Assembly (NCBI RefSeq): GCF_001039355.2 | Contig: NW_019776032.1 | Coordinates: forward strand, 1 to 62,000 | From: Lingula anatina | Lineage: Eukaryota > Brachiopoda > Lingulata > Lingulida > Lingulidae | Reading direction: 5' to 3' | Length of the DNA stretch: 62,000 nt | Part shown: positions 12,571 through 24,187 of the stretch, one piece after another | Layout: every line of letters starts with the position of its first letter | Position numbering within the stretch: the first letter of the stretch is position 1 | The notes under the pieces: model-generated | Databases searched by the model: none | What the model saw: the letters and a program-made list of their open reading frames with translations, nothing else | What the model was told of the DNA's origin: nothing | Translations under genes and position numbers: made by a program

Positions 12571-12960
12571 TTACACCAAAATGTGGACCAGCCAGTGATG
12601 ATAGCTGTAATAATAATAATAATAAACTGAACAAGACCCTTGACTAAAATCCAAACAGTGATCCCCTTAGAACTCCTTTTTTAAGTGGTAGAGATAAAAC
12701 CACTGGTAAATGTTTATCCAAGTGCGTGAGAAACGGCCTATCTGTCAAAGTTTACCCTGCGACTNTTACACCAAAAATGTGGACCAGCCAGTGATGATAG
12801 CTGTAATAATAATAATAATAAACTGAACAAGACCCTTGACTAAAATCCAAACAGTGATCCCCTTAGAACTCCTTTTTTAAGTGGTAGAGATAAAACCACT
12901 GGTAAATGTTTATCCAAGTGCGTGAGAAACGGCCTATCTGTCAAAGTTTACCCTGCGACT
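12571..12960. repeat. Direct repeat flanking an assembly gap
   Basis: The 194 bp at 12571-12764 recur at 12766-12960 with a one-base length difference in an A run. A single N at 12765 sits exactly between them. That position points to an unmerged contig overlap and not a biological tandem repeat; a C run (12559-12570) just before copy 1 may have broken the assembly. Confidence 0.9.
12765..12765. other. Assembly gap (single N)
   Basis: The undetermined base lies at the junction of a near-identical 194-bp direct repeat. Confidence 0.97.
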
Positions 12961-14652
12961 GGAGAGTTCAGTAAGGGCTTTCAAATCGGGTCGTTGGGTT
13001 TCGTACCTTTCTAGACACAAATGCACCATCGACTGCATTTTCTAAATCATCATTACAGTTAAATATCCTTGTGATATAATTGCAAACTCTCTGCCTTATT
13101 TATGTCCAACTTCTCAAAGATGGTGATTATCAAAACGACGTTAATGGCAAATTTTCTAATCAAAATTCTAACGAAGAATCACCTGCAAATAGTATGATGG
13201 CAATTTGGTACTGTATCTTAGAGCTTCAAGCTGCGATATAAGCTGGTGCTTTGACTAGTGAGAATAACGGAATTGTCATATGGTATATTAATCCAAATCA
13301 CAGTATTAATAAAATAAAAGAGACATAACACGAGATGTACATATTCTCATCATTTATTGCAAGAAGGTGTCCAACTGTACAAAAGTAGAAATAGTTATTG
13401 TTTGATAAAAATAACAGAATTTATAAACTGCATTACAATTCATCTACATCATTGTGATTCAACCGTGATATTCTGGAGTTGATGAAGTACAAATGGCATT
13501 TAGTGCTCACTAGCAAGCTTCACTAGGTGAGCGTCGAAGAGCTTTTGCTCTAAAGGTTTCGCCAGTGTCCGCGTTTCAGTTTCAAGACGGACGCTCAACT
13601 TAACAAAGAATCCATCTAAATGTGTCAATTTTCAAAATGAAGTGCAGACTTCAAAGTTAACACAAACGAGTTGCCAGGACAATTGTTCTAAAACAAAAGG
13701 TTTGTTGCAAATCAATGGCAAAAGCAATATTCCAGGACAAATACTTTTGTCTGGCTTATCGATATTTGTAAAAAATGACTGCAAACTCACTTGCTCTAGT
13801 TTCCCTCGTATAATCAATAGTGCGAACTTATATTTGGTGCATAATACAGGTAATAAACATTTACAGAGAATGGTAGGGAAGCTGTCCTATTATGGAAAAG
13901 TATCGAAGAAGAAAAATCTGTTCCTATGTAATGTGACTAAGCTACATTATAGCCACGCACTCATTATCTTACCCGCGGCTCAATCAACAGAAACAAAGAA
14001 CCATGCAGCAATGCTGCCCTAGTAGATTGCAACTTAAACGTCGCATATCTCAGTAGAGAAATGAGCAATAGGTAAAACGGATACACTAAGTGACATAAAA
14101 TCGATAAAACCTATGGCGTCAACAGCGCGATATGATGAAACGGGTGAATCACAAATACAAAATGAACAATGTGTTTGCTTTTGCTAAGACAGGTGAATGA
14201 ACGCGCTTATATTATTCATCAGCGCAATTAGGATAATTATGAAACGAAACTGAAATGGATATGAATTGATGGTATCTGCATGTACGGGCGGCTTTCTTGG
14301 TGTATCTTTATACATGACATATTCATTTCATATAATAGGCTTGGAATGTTTTAATATTGAGATACAAATATCATACATATATGTACAAGGTATCTGGTGA
14401 AACAATATAAAACTGGCGCTGGAGATTGCCAAATGGCGGGGAGATATAGCTTTCTTAAGATTGCATAGCATTTTATGTGACATCTAATGGCACTTGTTCG
14501 TATAAGATTTCCCATCATGGTTGCAATATAGACTTTGACTCGAAGTCACCATAGGAAATTGCAAAAAGTATTCCTTTATAGTCCAAGCAGATTTTGTTTC
14601 TGAAGGCTGTCATGGACTTATAATTAAAATTCATGTTTTGTCCACCATTTCT

Positions 14653-14906
14653 CTAATGCACGTACAGATCCTCACACGACTTGGATTTCGATGAGTTTCT
14701 TTTAAGGAAACGTTTCACCAGTCCTTTCGCTCCTTTGGAAGACGATTGTCTGCTTTTTGGCGATAGTTTTACGTCTTCCATGTCCCACTTCTCTCTTAAC
14801 CGAATCTGGGTCAGCGTGCCTACCAGTAGTTCGTCAACGTGGAAGTTCAAAAGTACGGAAACTTCGATAAACTTCGCTTGGTTGTCAAAGGCAAGTGTTC
14901 TGGCAT
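14653..14906 (-). CDS. RGK paralog A, exon 5 (C-terminal tail)
   Basis: The exon begins after TTTATAG and ends with TAG at 14653-14655. It encodes the last G-domain helix (HVDELLVGTLTQIRLRE) and a Lys/Ser-rich tail, GLVKRFLKRNSSKSKSCEDL, whose SKSC.DL ending is typical of RGK proteins. Confidence 0.87.
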
Positions 14907-17900
14907 CTATAAAGTGAAAAAATTACTTTTATAATACTTTTAAAATTAAGGGCTATAGTGATAATAGGACTGAGCACTAAACGCATATTATATACAATAT
15001 TCATTATAAGCTTATTGAAAAGATTTTATGTAGAAGGCTTCATGTGCCAACCGCTGAACATAACACCTCTCGGTTGAAATGGTCAGCGTTTTCAGCAACC
15101 ACTACTGGTATGACGATTTGTGTATCTCTTTATAGCCCAATAATAAGCATAAGAAGATATTGAAAATTGGCGGACCCATTTTGCTTTGGGAAGAGTTGGT
15201 TTTTCTGTACATCCCGAATCCGGATCCGCCATTTTGGCAACGAGAAGCCATTAGAAGTCCAAACAACTGTAGTAAAAGCAACTATCGTATCGCCTACCTT
15301 CCACCGGTACTTCTCGTGTTCTCTCTAAGTCACTCTTACATCCTACAAGCAGCACGGGTTTTGACTCTCCAACACTTTGGCGGAGGCTGAGCAGTACGTT
15401 GCGGGCAAAGCGGAATGAATTACGGTGGTCAATGCTGTACGTTATGATATACGCATCCGCGTACGGAATTTCCTGTAAATATACGCAATTCAAGAATGTT
15501 ATATGATCTTAAATTTGTAAAATTAAAACGAAAAACACAATCACTACAATGACATAAAAAATTACTTCGCCACCGCCATTATTAAGGCACGGCTAAGTGG
15601 GTTCACATAATAAGTTAAGTTATAAATTTTGAATAATCAGTGATTTACAGAGTATGAATCATATTTGGACTGGGAATTATTATTCGCTTCCATTGTAAGT
15701 TGAACTGGCTGGTAAAAGATAAGGTCAAAGTATGTTACAGTACCACAATACATAACGTACGATAACACACTTATTTCTTTTGTTTGTTTCAGAAAAGTAC
15801 GTAGTTTGTAGCAAATCTGTACCTTTGTTTCCTGGCTTTCCACAAAGCACAGTTCGGCTTCTTCGTCATCCAGTTCTACGACCACCATGTTAGTCAATTG
15901 AGTTGATTCATCGCCTGGGGAAAATGGAACTAATTAGTACACGAAACAATCGTAACATTAATATATGATTAGGCCTTAAGCTGGTTAATCCATCACCTTT
16001 CATTATTTCAACAAATCTAAATATAGAAAGACAATTAACCATTTCATCTCAGACAAGACAACCCGTTAATCACATTCGATTATTCATAATTAAAGCACAA
16101 AGATTCATTTGTGCTCGTGTATTTTTAGACAGGTCGTGGTTATTTATTATGCAGCAGTTTTTTGTCCAGTGTGTCTATTAAATCAGTTCGTATTTGATGC
16201 ACCGTTATTGTCACATGTTTGTGGCTCCAGGATCCAAGTACTGTAAAGAGCGCATCTATTAGTCACAGGCAAAAGCTTAAAATCGTGCCTTAGGCCTAAT
16301 GTTGTATATTTTCGGATCGAATCCAACCAAACTATAACTGATCGCGGTTTCAGTAAATAAATTAACTTAAACTACTCGCTTAATATACACCTGACTCTAA
16401 ATTTAAACCATGGCACATGCAATGACGTCAGAGCTGTCTGCTGGTTGGGAACTTAATGTCAAAAACATCTGGGTATGCTTAACACTGATGGCAGAGACTA
16501 GGTTGGCATTACCAGTGCTCAAACCTCTGTCGATACATTAAATCAGGTACCTTGCAGCAGATGGTGTGTCAATGGGATTCCAGTAGCCACAGTGCTATAT
16601 TAAATTCACGTGTTACAGATTACGCCACAACAAGGCAGTTTATATACAAGAAGAGGCGCTATTAGCTTCTCGCGATTAAAGGGGGTGAACTTGTTAGAAG
16701 ACGGCGATGTTTTGCACCAACGCCTTAAACCGCTTGTCTTACCGCAGAAGCTTAGCTTGTGGCTTTTAAGAAGCACAGAGAGTGTTTTGATGCCAGAAAA
16801 GCGACCCGCCAAGAGAGAAGAGATAAAAATCCACACGTGTAAACTTCACCTGTTTTAATAAAGTGACTACTTTAAACAATGATTCATCCGTTTATAACAG
16901 CATTGGTATCTGCTCAAGGCCCGATTTTTCGTCCTTATCGGACATGGTCTAAGACTTTTTGAGTAGCTCTAGTGAGTCAAAGCTCTCAAAATTAACCCTC
17001 TGAAATCCAGTACAGAATTTCATCGGTTATGCACTCACAGATATAATAATGGATTCTTCTTCAAGCAAAATCTTAATTCATCATGCTTATTTGCTCTCCA
17101 ACTCAGAGTTTCATTCCAGTATTTCAGTGTATAAGAAGAACCAAGTTTCAACAGAAACGTTGGAACCAATCTCTTTGACCTCTGCCTAGCGTTTTTGGAT
17201 AGAGGGAAGGGAGGAGGAGTACTATAATCCCCAATTTACAAATTTTAAAATTAAACAATTACACCTGTAACAACCCATTAAAAAGGTGTCTTGTCAGACA
17301 CTGAAATATTAGAGTTGAAATAAGTTAGCTGTTGTTGCAAGAGAAATTGTTAATGCAACTTTTGAAACCCAGTGCCTAGTGTGTCTTTATATTCGAGACC
17401 AACTTGGATAAAATATTTCATGCTTTCAAAATAACTTTGGCATCATTCCCCAATTTTAGCAGATTTCGGATTCAGCGTACGGCCAAGTAATTTCCCTTCA
17501 ATTTCGTTATTTCACAAGTCAAAGCACGTGGCGTGTGGGCATTATTATGATTGAATCACGGCGTTATTACCCTTCTACTTCAATATTGTAATATAAATTT
17601 CCATTCTTTTGTTTAATCTCCCATCGATTTCCCATCATCTTGATTTCATCTAGGCGTCTAAGTGAAGCTCAATCAATAAAATATTCTAACCAAAACAGGA
17701 CGCGTTTAATAATAACTGCTCATTGTTATTGACAAAAATGCTATTTTCAGCCTCGATAAAAGCACTGGATATTAAAATTTCGAAATTTCAGCGGAAACGG
17801 TACCTTGTTGTTTGCTATATTTACCACTGATTTCCAACTGCCAGATATATTGTTACTGACAGAAAGTTATTTCTAGCGGCGTTAAAAGCATTACATATTG

Positions 17901-18218
17901 ATATTCCACAAGTCTGAATACCAACGGGATATTTCAATGAGCTGTATTTCCCAGTGGTCTCTGCTAAAATACTTTTATTTTCGCTCCCAACCTCTCTCTT
18001 ACTCTATCTTCCTCTTTATCTATCAGTATTCACCAAGGAGAATAATTTGGCAGTTTAAACCTGTCCAATCTATCATAATCCCACACACGTTTGTTTGTGA
18101 TATGCAACGCACTTACAGTAGAACACAAGTGAAACAGTTCAACTTCAAATAAGTACAGCTCTGTCTCGCCCTCTCTCTATCCCCCCTTTCCCCTCTCTCT
18201 CTCTCTCTCTATCCCCCC

Positions 18219-18254
<36 letters not shown>

Positions 18255-19302
18255 GTATGTTCTAGACTTACAAGAGTCAGTATCGCTGCTATCGGATTTG
18301 GTGAGTTGTGAAATCAGAGCGCTTCTTCCCACACCCCCTGAGCCATACACAACGACGTGATGTCTGAAATAATAATAATAATAAGTATTTAAAACCTCGC
18401 TCCACATTCTTCTCAGCGCAGGTTGTAATGTACAGATTAGGATTTACATTTCTTAAGCAATCTCAAAAGTCACTATGAAGCAATCAGCACTGCGAACTGG
18501 TTCACTATATTGAGGGCAATGATGCAGTAGATGGCAAGCTGTAATAATTGTCTGCAATTTCAGACCTTCAGCCAGTTCTAATTCGATCGAGGTTTTTAAA
18601 GGCAAATCTGGTATTTTCAATAAAATGGAACTTAATGGTGTTTGGGCCTTTTGCTCTGGATTTGATGAGAAAAAGAAGACGAAGCAAATTGAAATTCATG
18701 TCCGGTTTGATCCACCGTCTCTAAGTCACGTTACATTATTTTTTTATACAAAACAATTGAATTACCCTTTTATTTGTTTTAAGTTCGTTACACTTAAGAC
18801 TAATGGTTGACAAGTTTCTGATTTTGTTATAAAATTCAGCAATATTCGCTAGGAATATATTTATACTCTTAAAGACTATCTGCTGTCTCTGTACGAAAGC
18901 CAAGGATCAGCTGGTGTTCTCAGTGCATTTCTGTTCAAGGTTCCACTTTTCTTCCAACTACATGTGCACTGACATAAAACCGAGCATCAGACTAATACCG
19001 TGACATATATGTTGTACTTCTGTTCTAATCAACACAAATGTATCAACTCACCTGCCGCTGAAATCTTTGCAATCCGTCAAATCGGGCTCGCTGCAGACGC
19101 CGCTGTCACTGGAGCCAGTGCTGATCACAGAGCGTCTCTTGACGGAATCGCCCCGGCTGAGAAGGCCTTTACGGGATATAGAGAAAGATCGAACCAAACA
19201 GCAGTCGCCCTGCTGTTGTTGCGGCTGAAAGTCGCGGTTGATACCGAAATCGTCGTAGTTAGCTGTAGCGAGAGACATCTCTGAATTGTTATTGAACAGC
19301 AT
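14653..19302 (-). CDS. RGK-like small GTPase (Rad/Gem/Rem family), P-loop-degenerate, complete
   Basis: Five exons (19052-19302, 18272-18363, 15823-15914, 15298-15472, 14653-14906) join in frame to 864 nt, 287 residues plus stop. The order fits RGK proteins: a Ser/Gln-rich N-terminal extension with SRKGLL..GDS.KRRS (43-58), the G domain (85-221), and a basic C-terminal tail ending SKSCEDLYVH, which matches the SKSC.DL tail of Gem/Rad/Rem that binds membrane and 14-3-3. Strong G-domain matches are DAYIITYSI (151-159) and REVPVE. The nucleotide motifs are all altered. G1 is GSGGVGRS (Arg97 for Lys), G3 is FVESQETK with no DxxG, G4 is GCKSD (Cys190 for Asn) and G5 is EVSV where TSA is usual. From family knowledge I infer a membrane-associated protein with weak or no GTP binding. 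KRRS is a likely basophilic-kinase site. A paralog follows downstream on the same strand. Confidence 0.85.
14907..15297 (-). other. Intron 4 of RGK paralog A
   Basis: This GT-AG intron of about 390 bp holds no recognisable element. Confidence 0.7.
15298..15472 (-). CDS. RGK paralog A, exon 4
   Basis: This 175-nt exon lies between TTTACAG and GTAGGC. It encodes DAYIITYSIDHRNSFRFAR and VLLVGCKSDLERTREVPVE, the best-conserved part of the G domain. Cys replaces the Asn of NKSD. Confidence 0.87.
15823..15914 (-). CDS. RGK paralog A, exon 3
   Basis: This 92-nt exon lies between CCCCAG and GTACAG, entering in phase 1 and leaving in phase 0. It encodes the G2-G3 beta strands (NMVVVELDDEEAELCFVES). 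The expected DxWE/DxxG of the family is replaced by VESQETK. Confidence 0.82.
15915..18271 (-). other. Intron 2 of RGK paralog A
   Basis: This GT-AG intron is about 2.36 kb. It holds the (CT)n tracts at 18164-18250. A polypyrimidine stretch around 17980-18010 is also visible. I see no other gene inside it; short frames at 16606-16858 on both strands overlap each other and look random. Confidence 0.6.
18164..18250. repeat. (CT)n microsatellite, interrupted
   Basis: Three CT tracts are separated by two near-identical CCCCCTTTCC interruptions, so a roughly 36-bp segment has been duplicated within the tract. It lies in intron 2 of RGK paralog A, about 20 bp from the exon 2 donor. Confidence 0.95.
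18272..18363 (-). CDS. RGK paralog A, exon 2 (P-loop exon)
   Basis: This 92-nt exon lies between TTATTTCAG and a GTAAGT donor. It encodes HHVVVYGSGGVGRSALISQL and a Ser/Asp-rich segment, ending in phase 1. The P-loop Lys is replaced by Arg. A (CT)n tract lies just downstream in intron 2. Confidence 0.85.
19052..19302 (-). CDS. RGK paralog A, exon 1
   Basis: The exon begins with ATG at 19302, ends GGCAG before a GTGAGT donor and leaves two bases (AG) that complete Arg84 with the A opening exon 2. It encodes the N-terminal extension only. A second ATG at codon 9 is a possible alternative start. Confidence 0.83.
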
Positions 19303-19434
19303 ATCGCGTAGACACAGTTCAGGTATACCTAAAAGCTATCAACTTTTCGTATATATCAGTAAGCTTTAGATGCGATTGCGTCTTTTGATCTCTGTTTGCG
19401 TTTCGATTTTGATCTCCATCGCTCAGGTCTCCAG

Positions 19435-19442
19435 TTTATATA
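19435..19442 (-). promoter_or_regulatory. Putative TATA box of RGK paralog A
   Basis: TATATAAA on the minus strand ends 133 bp before the ATG at 19302. This leaves room for a 5' leader of about 100 nt. No initiator or other element confirms it. Confidence 0.35.
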
Positions 19443-22400
19443 CTTGGCAGGACCGCCCCTTGACACAACTTTCCCTTTTGCCGAGCAATGAATCATTCTT
19501 CCTTGTGCCCTCTCTGTGGCCTGACTCATTCACCTGGCAGACAGGTCTTCGCAGCTGTGTGAGAACCGACTCGTCAATCCAGTAAGCGCTTACCCCCAAT
19601 GAGAGCGCACCGAGGCATTGACGTCATCACAACGTCACTGCTACGAGACAGGCTTGTATGCTACTGGATGTGAAAAATTGGTGAATGTTAAAAACACGTC
19701 TTTCTGCTTAAACTTTCTTTGGATGGAAGTTAAGGCCACTGTTGTCATTTCTTTAATTGTGCTATTTTAAACGCGCAGGTGGAACTCAAAGACGCACACA
19801 ACCAATATAAAACACAGCAGACGGATGGATAAAAAAAAAAGCCCCCCACACATTTCAGGTTCGGGCGCCTCATTCTTAAGCACGCGTCCATGCCACGAGA
19901 ATAAACAGTGACATACGAATTAAAACAACTTCTACGTCTGCCTGCAGCACAATATTGCATTTTGTCCTCTTCACTTACTCATTTCTATGCTGTGTCCTGA
20001 AAATTTTCCTGGCAGGTTGTTATACCTAGCATTTGTCACAAAGAACAAGCGTCACTGTAATTGTCGAACAAAGAATGTGATGCTCTAGCAGGTCTATCAA
20101 ACAGTGGTTAGTGCTGAAACAACATCTTTCAATAGCCTCTTGCAGATACAGGATTTTGCCAGTGAGGAGAGGAGGCGCAAAGGGATCAACATTTTGCCTA
20201 ATTTTATTCGTCATTGGGCGCAGTGGAGGGTGGGGGGGTGGACGGGAGTGAGGGTAAGAATCCACCGTGCGGCCAAATGTGTACCTTAAGTTTTTATTAA
20301 AATTATCCTCGAAGTCAGAAGAGCTGTCGTTTTCGAACACTATCAAAATGACTTAAGTACCCATCTGGTAATAACTGTAAAACATTGAGCATTTAATTCT
20401 TCCGTGAGCGAATCTGTAGACTATTAAGTTGTGAAACTCGAATGAATTGTATTCTAATAGGTTTAAATTTGCTAGTGAATTAAATTTTAAGGTGATCAGT
20501 TAGTAGTGGTAGATTGCTAAAAAAACCATCTAACTTTTCACTTGGATTGTACATCTTTTAGCTAATAAATTTTCCTTTGTTTACCAACAAATATTTGTCC
20601 TTCCGATATGTACCCTTGGTAATCACATATATTTTAAGTACCCCTGTACTATAGCGACTACAATCAGCGCAAATAAAGCTACACCGCCACAATGCAGTGT
20701 GTAGGCTCTACAATAGTCATTGAAATGCCTTGCTTAATTGAAGATGACACTTCTGTTTTGAAGGAGTCTATCAGGTGATATTGTTGAGGACAGAAAATTA
20801 TAACTTCGAACATTACAAACACATGTAGATTTGACGCGTGGGGTTTAATCTAGGTGTTTTCTTCACCATAATGGTGGCCTTAAAGAATTGAAATAGAATG
20901 ATCTTAGGTGTCTGATATCAAAAAATAACATTTCAGATGTTTGTATGTTACGATAAAGATAATCAAGTATGCCTTGCTTGGGTTATAGTGGTTTCGTAAG
21001 AAAGGCGGTTTGGTTTGGAGGAAGTTTGTTGACGTACAAGTACGGGATTGAGGTGAAGTTTTTGTGTGCGACGCAGAAAAACATTGATGGACCTTAAAAT
21101 TAACATGTCACATCAATGGGCAAAAAAATACGCAACTATTTAAATAAATAATATAAAATAAAACAAATAAAAAAACTAAAGAAATTAGTTTATGTCTTAA
21201 GATATTGCTAGAAAAAATGTTTATGTACCGTCTCAGTATGATTCTATTCGTTTGCGTATCATCTAAGGACACAGGAAATGCCACGGTGTAATAATTAATG
21301 CTTGTGAACAAGTTTGTGACGCTAGTTCTACGCCTTTAACGACACAGAGAGTCTCTGAAAATAGAATTTGTTTTATAAGTATTTAAATATAGACTGGCAC
21401 TATGACACTTTTCACAGGTTTAGGTACAGCCGTGGCCTCGTGGATGAGGTCAAATATTTGTTTTTCTATGTAAATTACCCTCCTAATCCATGCTATAATT
21501 TTTCATCTATGTCCAACAAGGCGTCAGGTGTATCGACCTGTCAAGTTCCAGTGAAAAAACGACTTCTCTGCATAATAAAGATGGGCTTTTTAAGTTGTTA
21601 CTGCACAGGGGATGGGGAAGGGATCAGGGGTTGGACAGTGGACGGAATGAGAGTTTCAGGCGACAGTACATTGACTTTGAGTCTTTAATCGATTTTAAAT
21701 GTTCACTGATTCAAGTACCCTTTATTTAAATGTGTTTTGAATTTTTCGTATATAACGGGAATTAGTGTCGGTATGAATGTAAATTTACGAAATCCATAAC
21801 AAAAACAATTGTTTTGCTTTTTTCTTTCTGTCTACTGTCTGGTCCTAGCCGTCTTTTCATTCTTTCTTTTTCCCCTTTACTTTTTTTTTGCATCAATTCA
21901 GATATCCATTCCTTTATTTCTTATCCTTTTCTTTTCTGTCTTTTTCTTTCTTTCATTCATTTATCCTTTTTTATTCATTCTTACATTCATCTTTCTATCT
22001 AGCCCACTTGTTTCTGTGGTCTTTCATGAATAAATCAGTAGCCTTATCAATCATCAATACTATGACTATCGCTGTCTATAAACGCGACTGCAATGAAATC
22101 ACATCTATACCTGACAACATACCATTATGCCATCATATAAATTATTCACCTAAGAGCAACATCTATCTATGACGAATTCATCGCTTTGAATCGTTTCATT
22201 GTTTGCCGGCCGGCAAAAAATCAGTCGTTAAAAACAAAGATACAATACCCATGGCTTCGTTCAACAGAATCGCCCACAAACGTCACTGCGAATTAAAACT
22301 AATCGAAGCAATAGAGTTTAGAAAAGGAAATTTTCCAAATTTAACTTAGTCTGAAAAAGTGGAACAATTTACAGACAAATCGGTTCAGAAAGGAACGCCC

Positions 22401-23597
22401 TGATGCATACGGAACTAGTAAAATGATCCCATGTGTATCTTTGTCATAAAAAGTCAAGTAGTCGCATTAATTTTTTTCAGATTCATAAAACATTTACAAC
22501 TAAACTCGACTTTTTGTTTTTTGTTTTGTTTGTCACAAAGCATATTCATATAGAATGATATGTTGCAAATTATCTAGATCTGACACACACACGCACACAT
22601 TACAGACAGATAAATTTAGTCTTGTGAATGGTTCTGATACGGAAGTTCGTGGATTCGGGATATAAGATCGTCTGCCAAACAAACAACAGGTATGGGCAGC
22701 TGTGAACCCATAAATAAGTCTTCAAACCTCCGAAACATCTTTTTGCTGCTTATCGGAATGTTGTAGCGAAAGTGTGTCTTTTTTTTTTCTAAACCAAGAA
22801 AAGGTAGATGTATGTAGTGCTTGTCACTCTCCGGTATCATGTGAACATACACGTGACCGGTTTTTTAAATACAGAGCAGTGGGTAAATATAAAAGATCTA
22901 TGCATCAGAATGATGAAACGAGCTGATAAATTCTTTTCAAAACGTAAACACGTTGCTAAGCTGCTTTAAAGAATCTTAAGTACCTAGGAGAGCCAATATG
23001 TTTTTGTGCAACTTATAAATAGGAGAGCATTTTAAACATTTTGTTGTTTAATCATTGTTTTTTATCTCCTCTTGCTGATGAGTATATTTCAAACTCTTAT
23101 TGAAATCGGACTAAAAGATCAATAAAGCTCTAGTGTTTTTGTTTAAATGATGAAATAATATAAATAAATAATATAATCTCTTGTAAAATTGTTGTATCAG
23201 AGACCTATCTGACATCGATGATATTACATATTTTTCTAAGTGACACGAAATGAAAGACATTTCCCCCTTTTTCGCAGCTGCGACATTCAGTATTTACGTT
23301 ATAAAATCAAAATATATGTAGCAACTTATATTTGGAAATAAGTTTTGATTTAGGAAGTATAGGCCTACTTAAAGTGAAGGGACGAATATGACGACGGCGG
23401 TCTTTAGATTCTATATGCCAAGAAAAACCAAGAATTTTGGGCGGGACATTTAAACAGGAACCATTTACTAGTACTTGCGCTTTGTCGACTGTAAAATCCA
23501 TACGCTATTACATCCAGCTGAAGTATGTGACAGACAACAATAAATTATATAAATATTATTATATATATATACACACATGGATTAGCCAGGAGATAAG

Positions 23598-23599
<2 letters not shown>

Positions 23600-23673
<74 letters not shown>
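23600..23673. repeat. (AT)n microsatellite
   Basis: This is about 37 perfect AT units. The frame through it is a Tyr-Ile repeat and not a protein. Confidence 0.97.
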
Positions 23674-23676
<3 letters not shown>

Positions 23677-24104
23677 GATACATGCACATTTTACTTCTAT
23701 TTTCAAATATATATTTATGTCAGCTGTGCCCAGTGTGTTGTAAAGTGAATTTTGATAACAAAGGGACAATTATCTAGAGAAATTATCTAGCCGATCTATT
23801 TTCGACATAATAAAATAAAATCTGAATGATATATATTATTTACATAACCAGAAAGAAAACAAATTAAATATACAGACTTAATATTACACTACAGGTCGGG
23901 GAAAACCACCATAACCACCAAACACTTGTAAAACCAAATGTTAAAGTTCTGTAACTTTAAAAATAATTGCAAAGTTTGCTTTAAAAACAATGTGGAAGGC
24001 GGAGGGTTTTAGATTTCGTGTTGCAGTTTTAATATGAAGGTGCTTCGGTTGATATGCTACCGGCGAAAAAATTAGTTCCGAAAAAATTAGGGTCCACTAC
24101 ATAA

Positions 24105-24187
24105 ATTATGGAATCCCAGGAGGGCCAAGCAAATTTTTCAATTTAATTTTTTTTTAATTTCACTTGGCCCTCCTGGGATTCCATAAT
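24105..24187. repeat. Perfect inverted repeat, 25-bp arms
   Basis: Arms at 24105-24129 and 24163-24187 are exact reverse complements (ATTATGGAATCCCAGGAGGG, then CCAAG). The 33-nt AT-rich loop lies between them. The perfect match implies a young element or a selected hairpin. No target duplication is obvious. Confidence 0.9.

Larger units (their letters stand above)
4784..14652. other. Intergenic region between the two RGK paralogs
   Basis: About 9.9 kb separate the stop codon of the upstream RGK gene from the ATG of the downstream one. The region holds microsatellites, a LINE remnant (8949-9245), a diverged tandem repeat (10096-10263), a hAT-like MITE (11008-11199), a poly-A run and an assembly gap with repeated flanks (12571-12960). 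The 3' untranslated region of the upstream gene probably occupies its right end. No other exon is supported; open frames near 7335-7556 and 13642-14022 show no recognisable family. Confidence 0.5.

Noticed and set aside
20026-20346. 106-codon minus-strand frame with a Pro/His-rich stretch
   Set aside because: The Pro run comes from a G-rich plus-strand tract; no domain and no splice context.
21809-22033. Phe/Ser/Leu-rich frames resembling membrane segments
   Set aside because: They are translations of a T/C-rich tract open in three overlapping frames.
22616-22852. 78-codon minus-strand frame containing FRYNIPISSKKMFRRFEDLF
   Set aside because: The composition looks protein-like, but no family is recognised and no clear acceptor or upstream exon was found.
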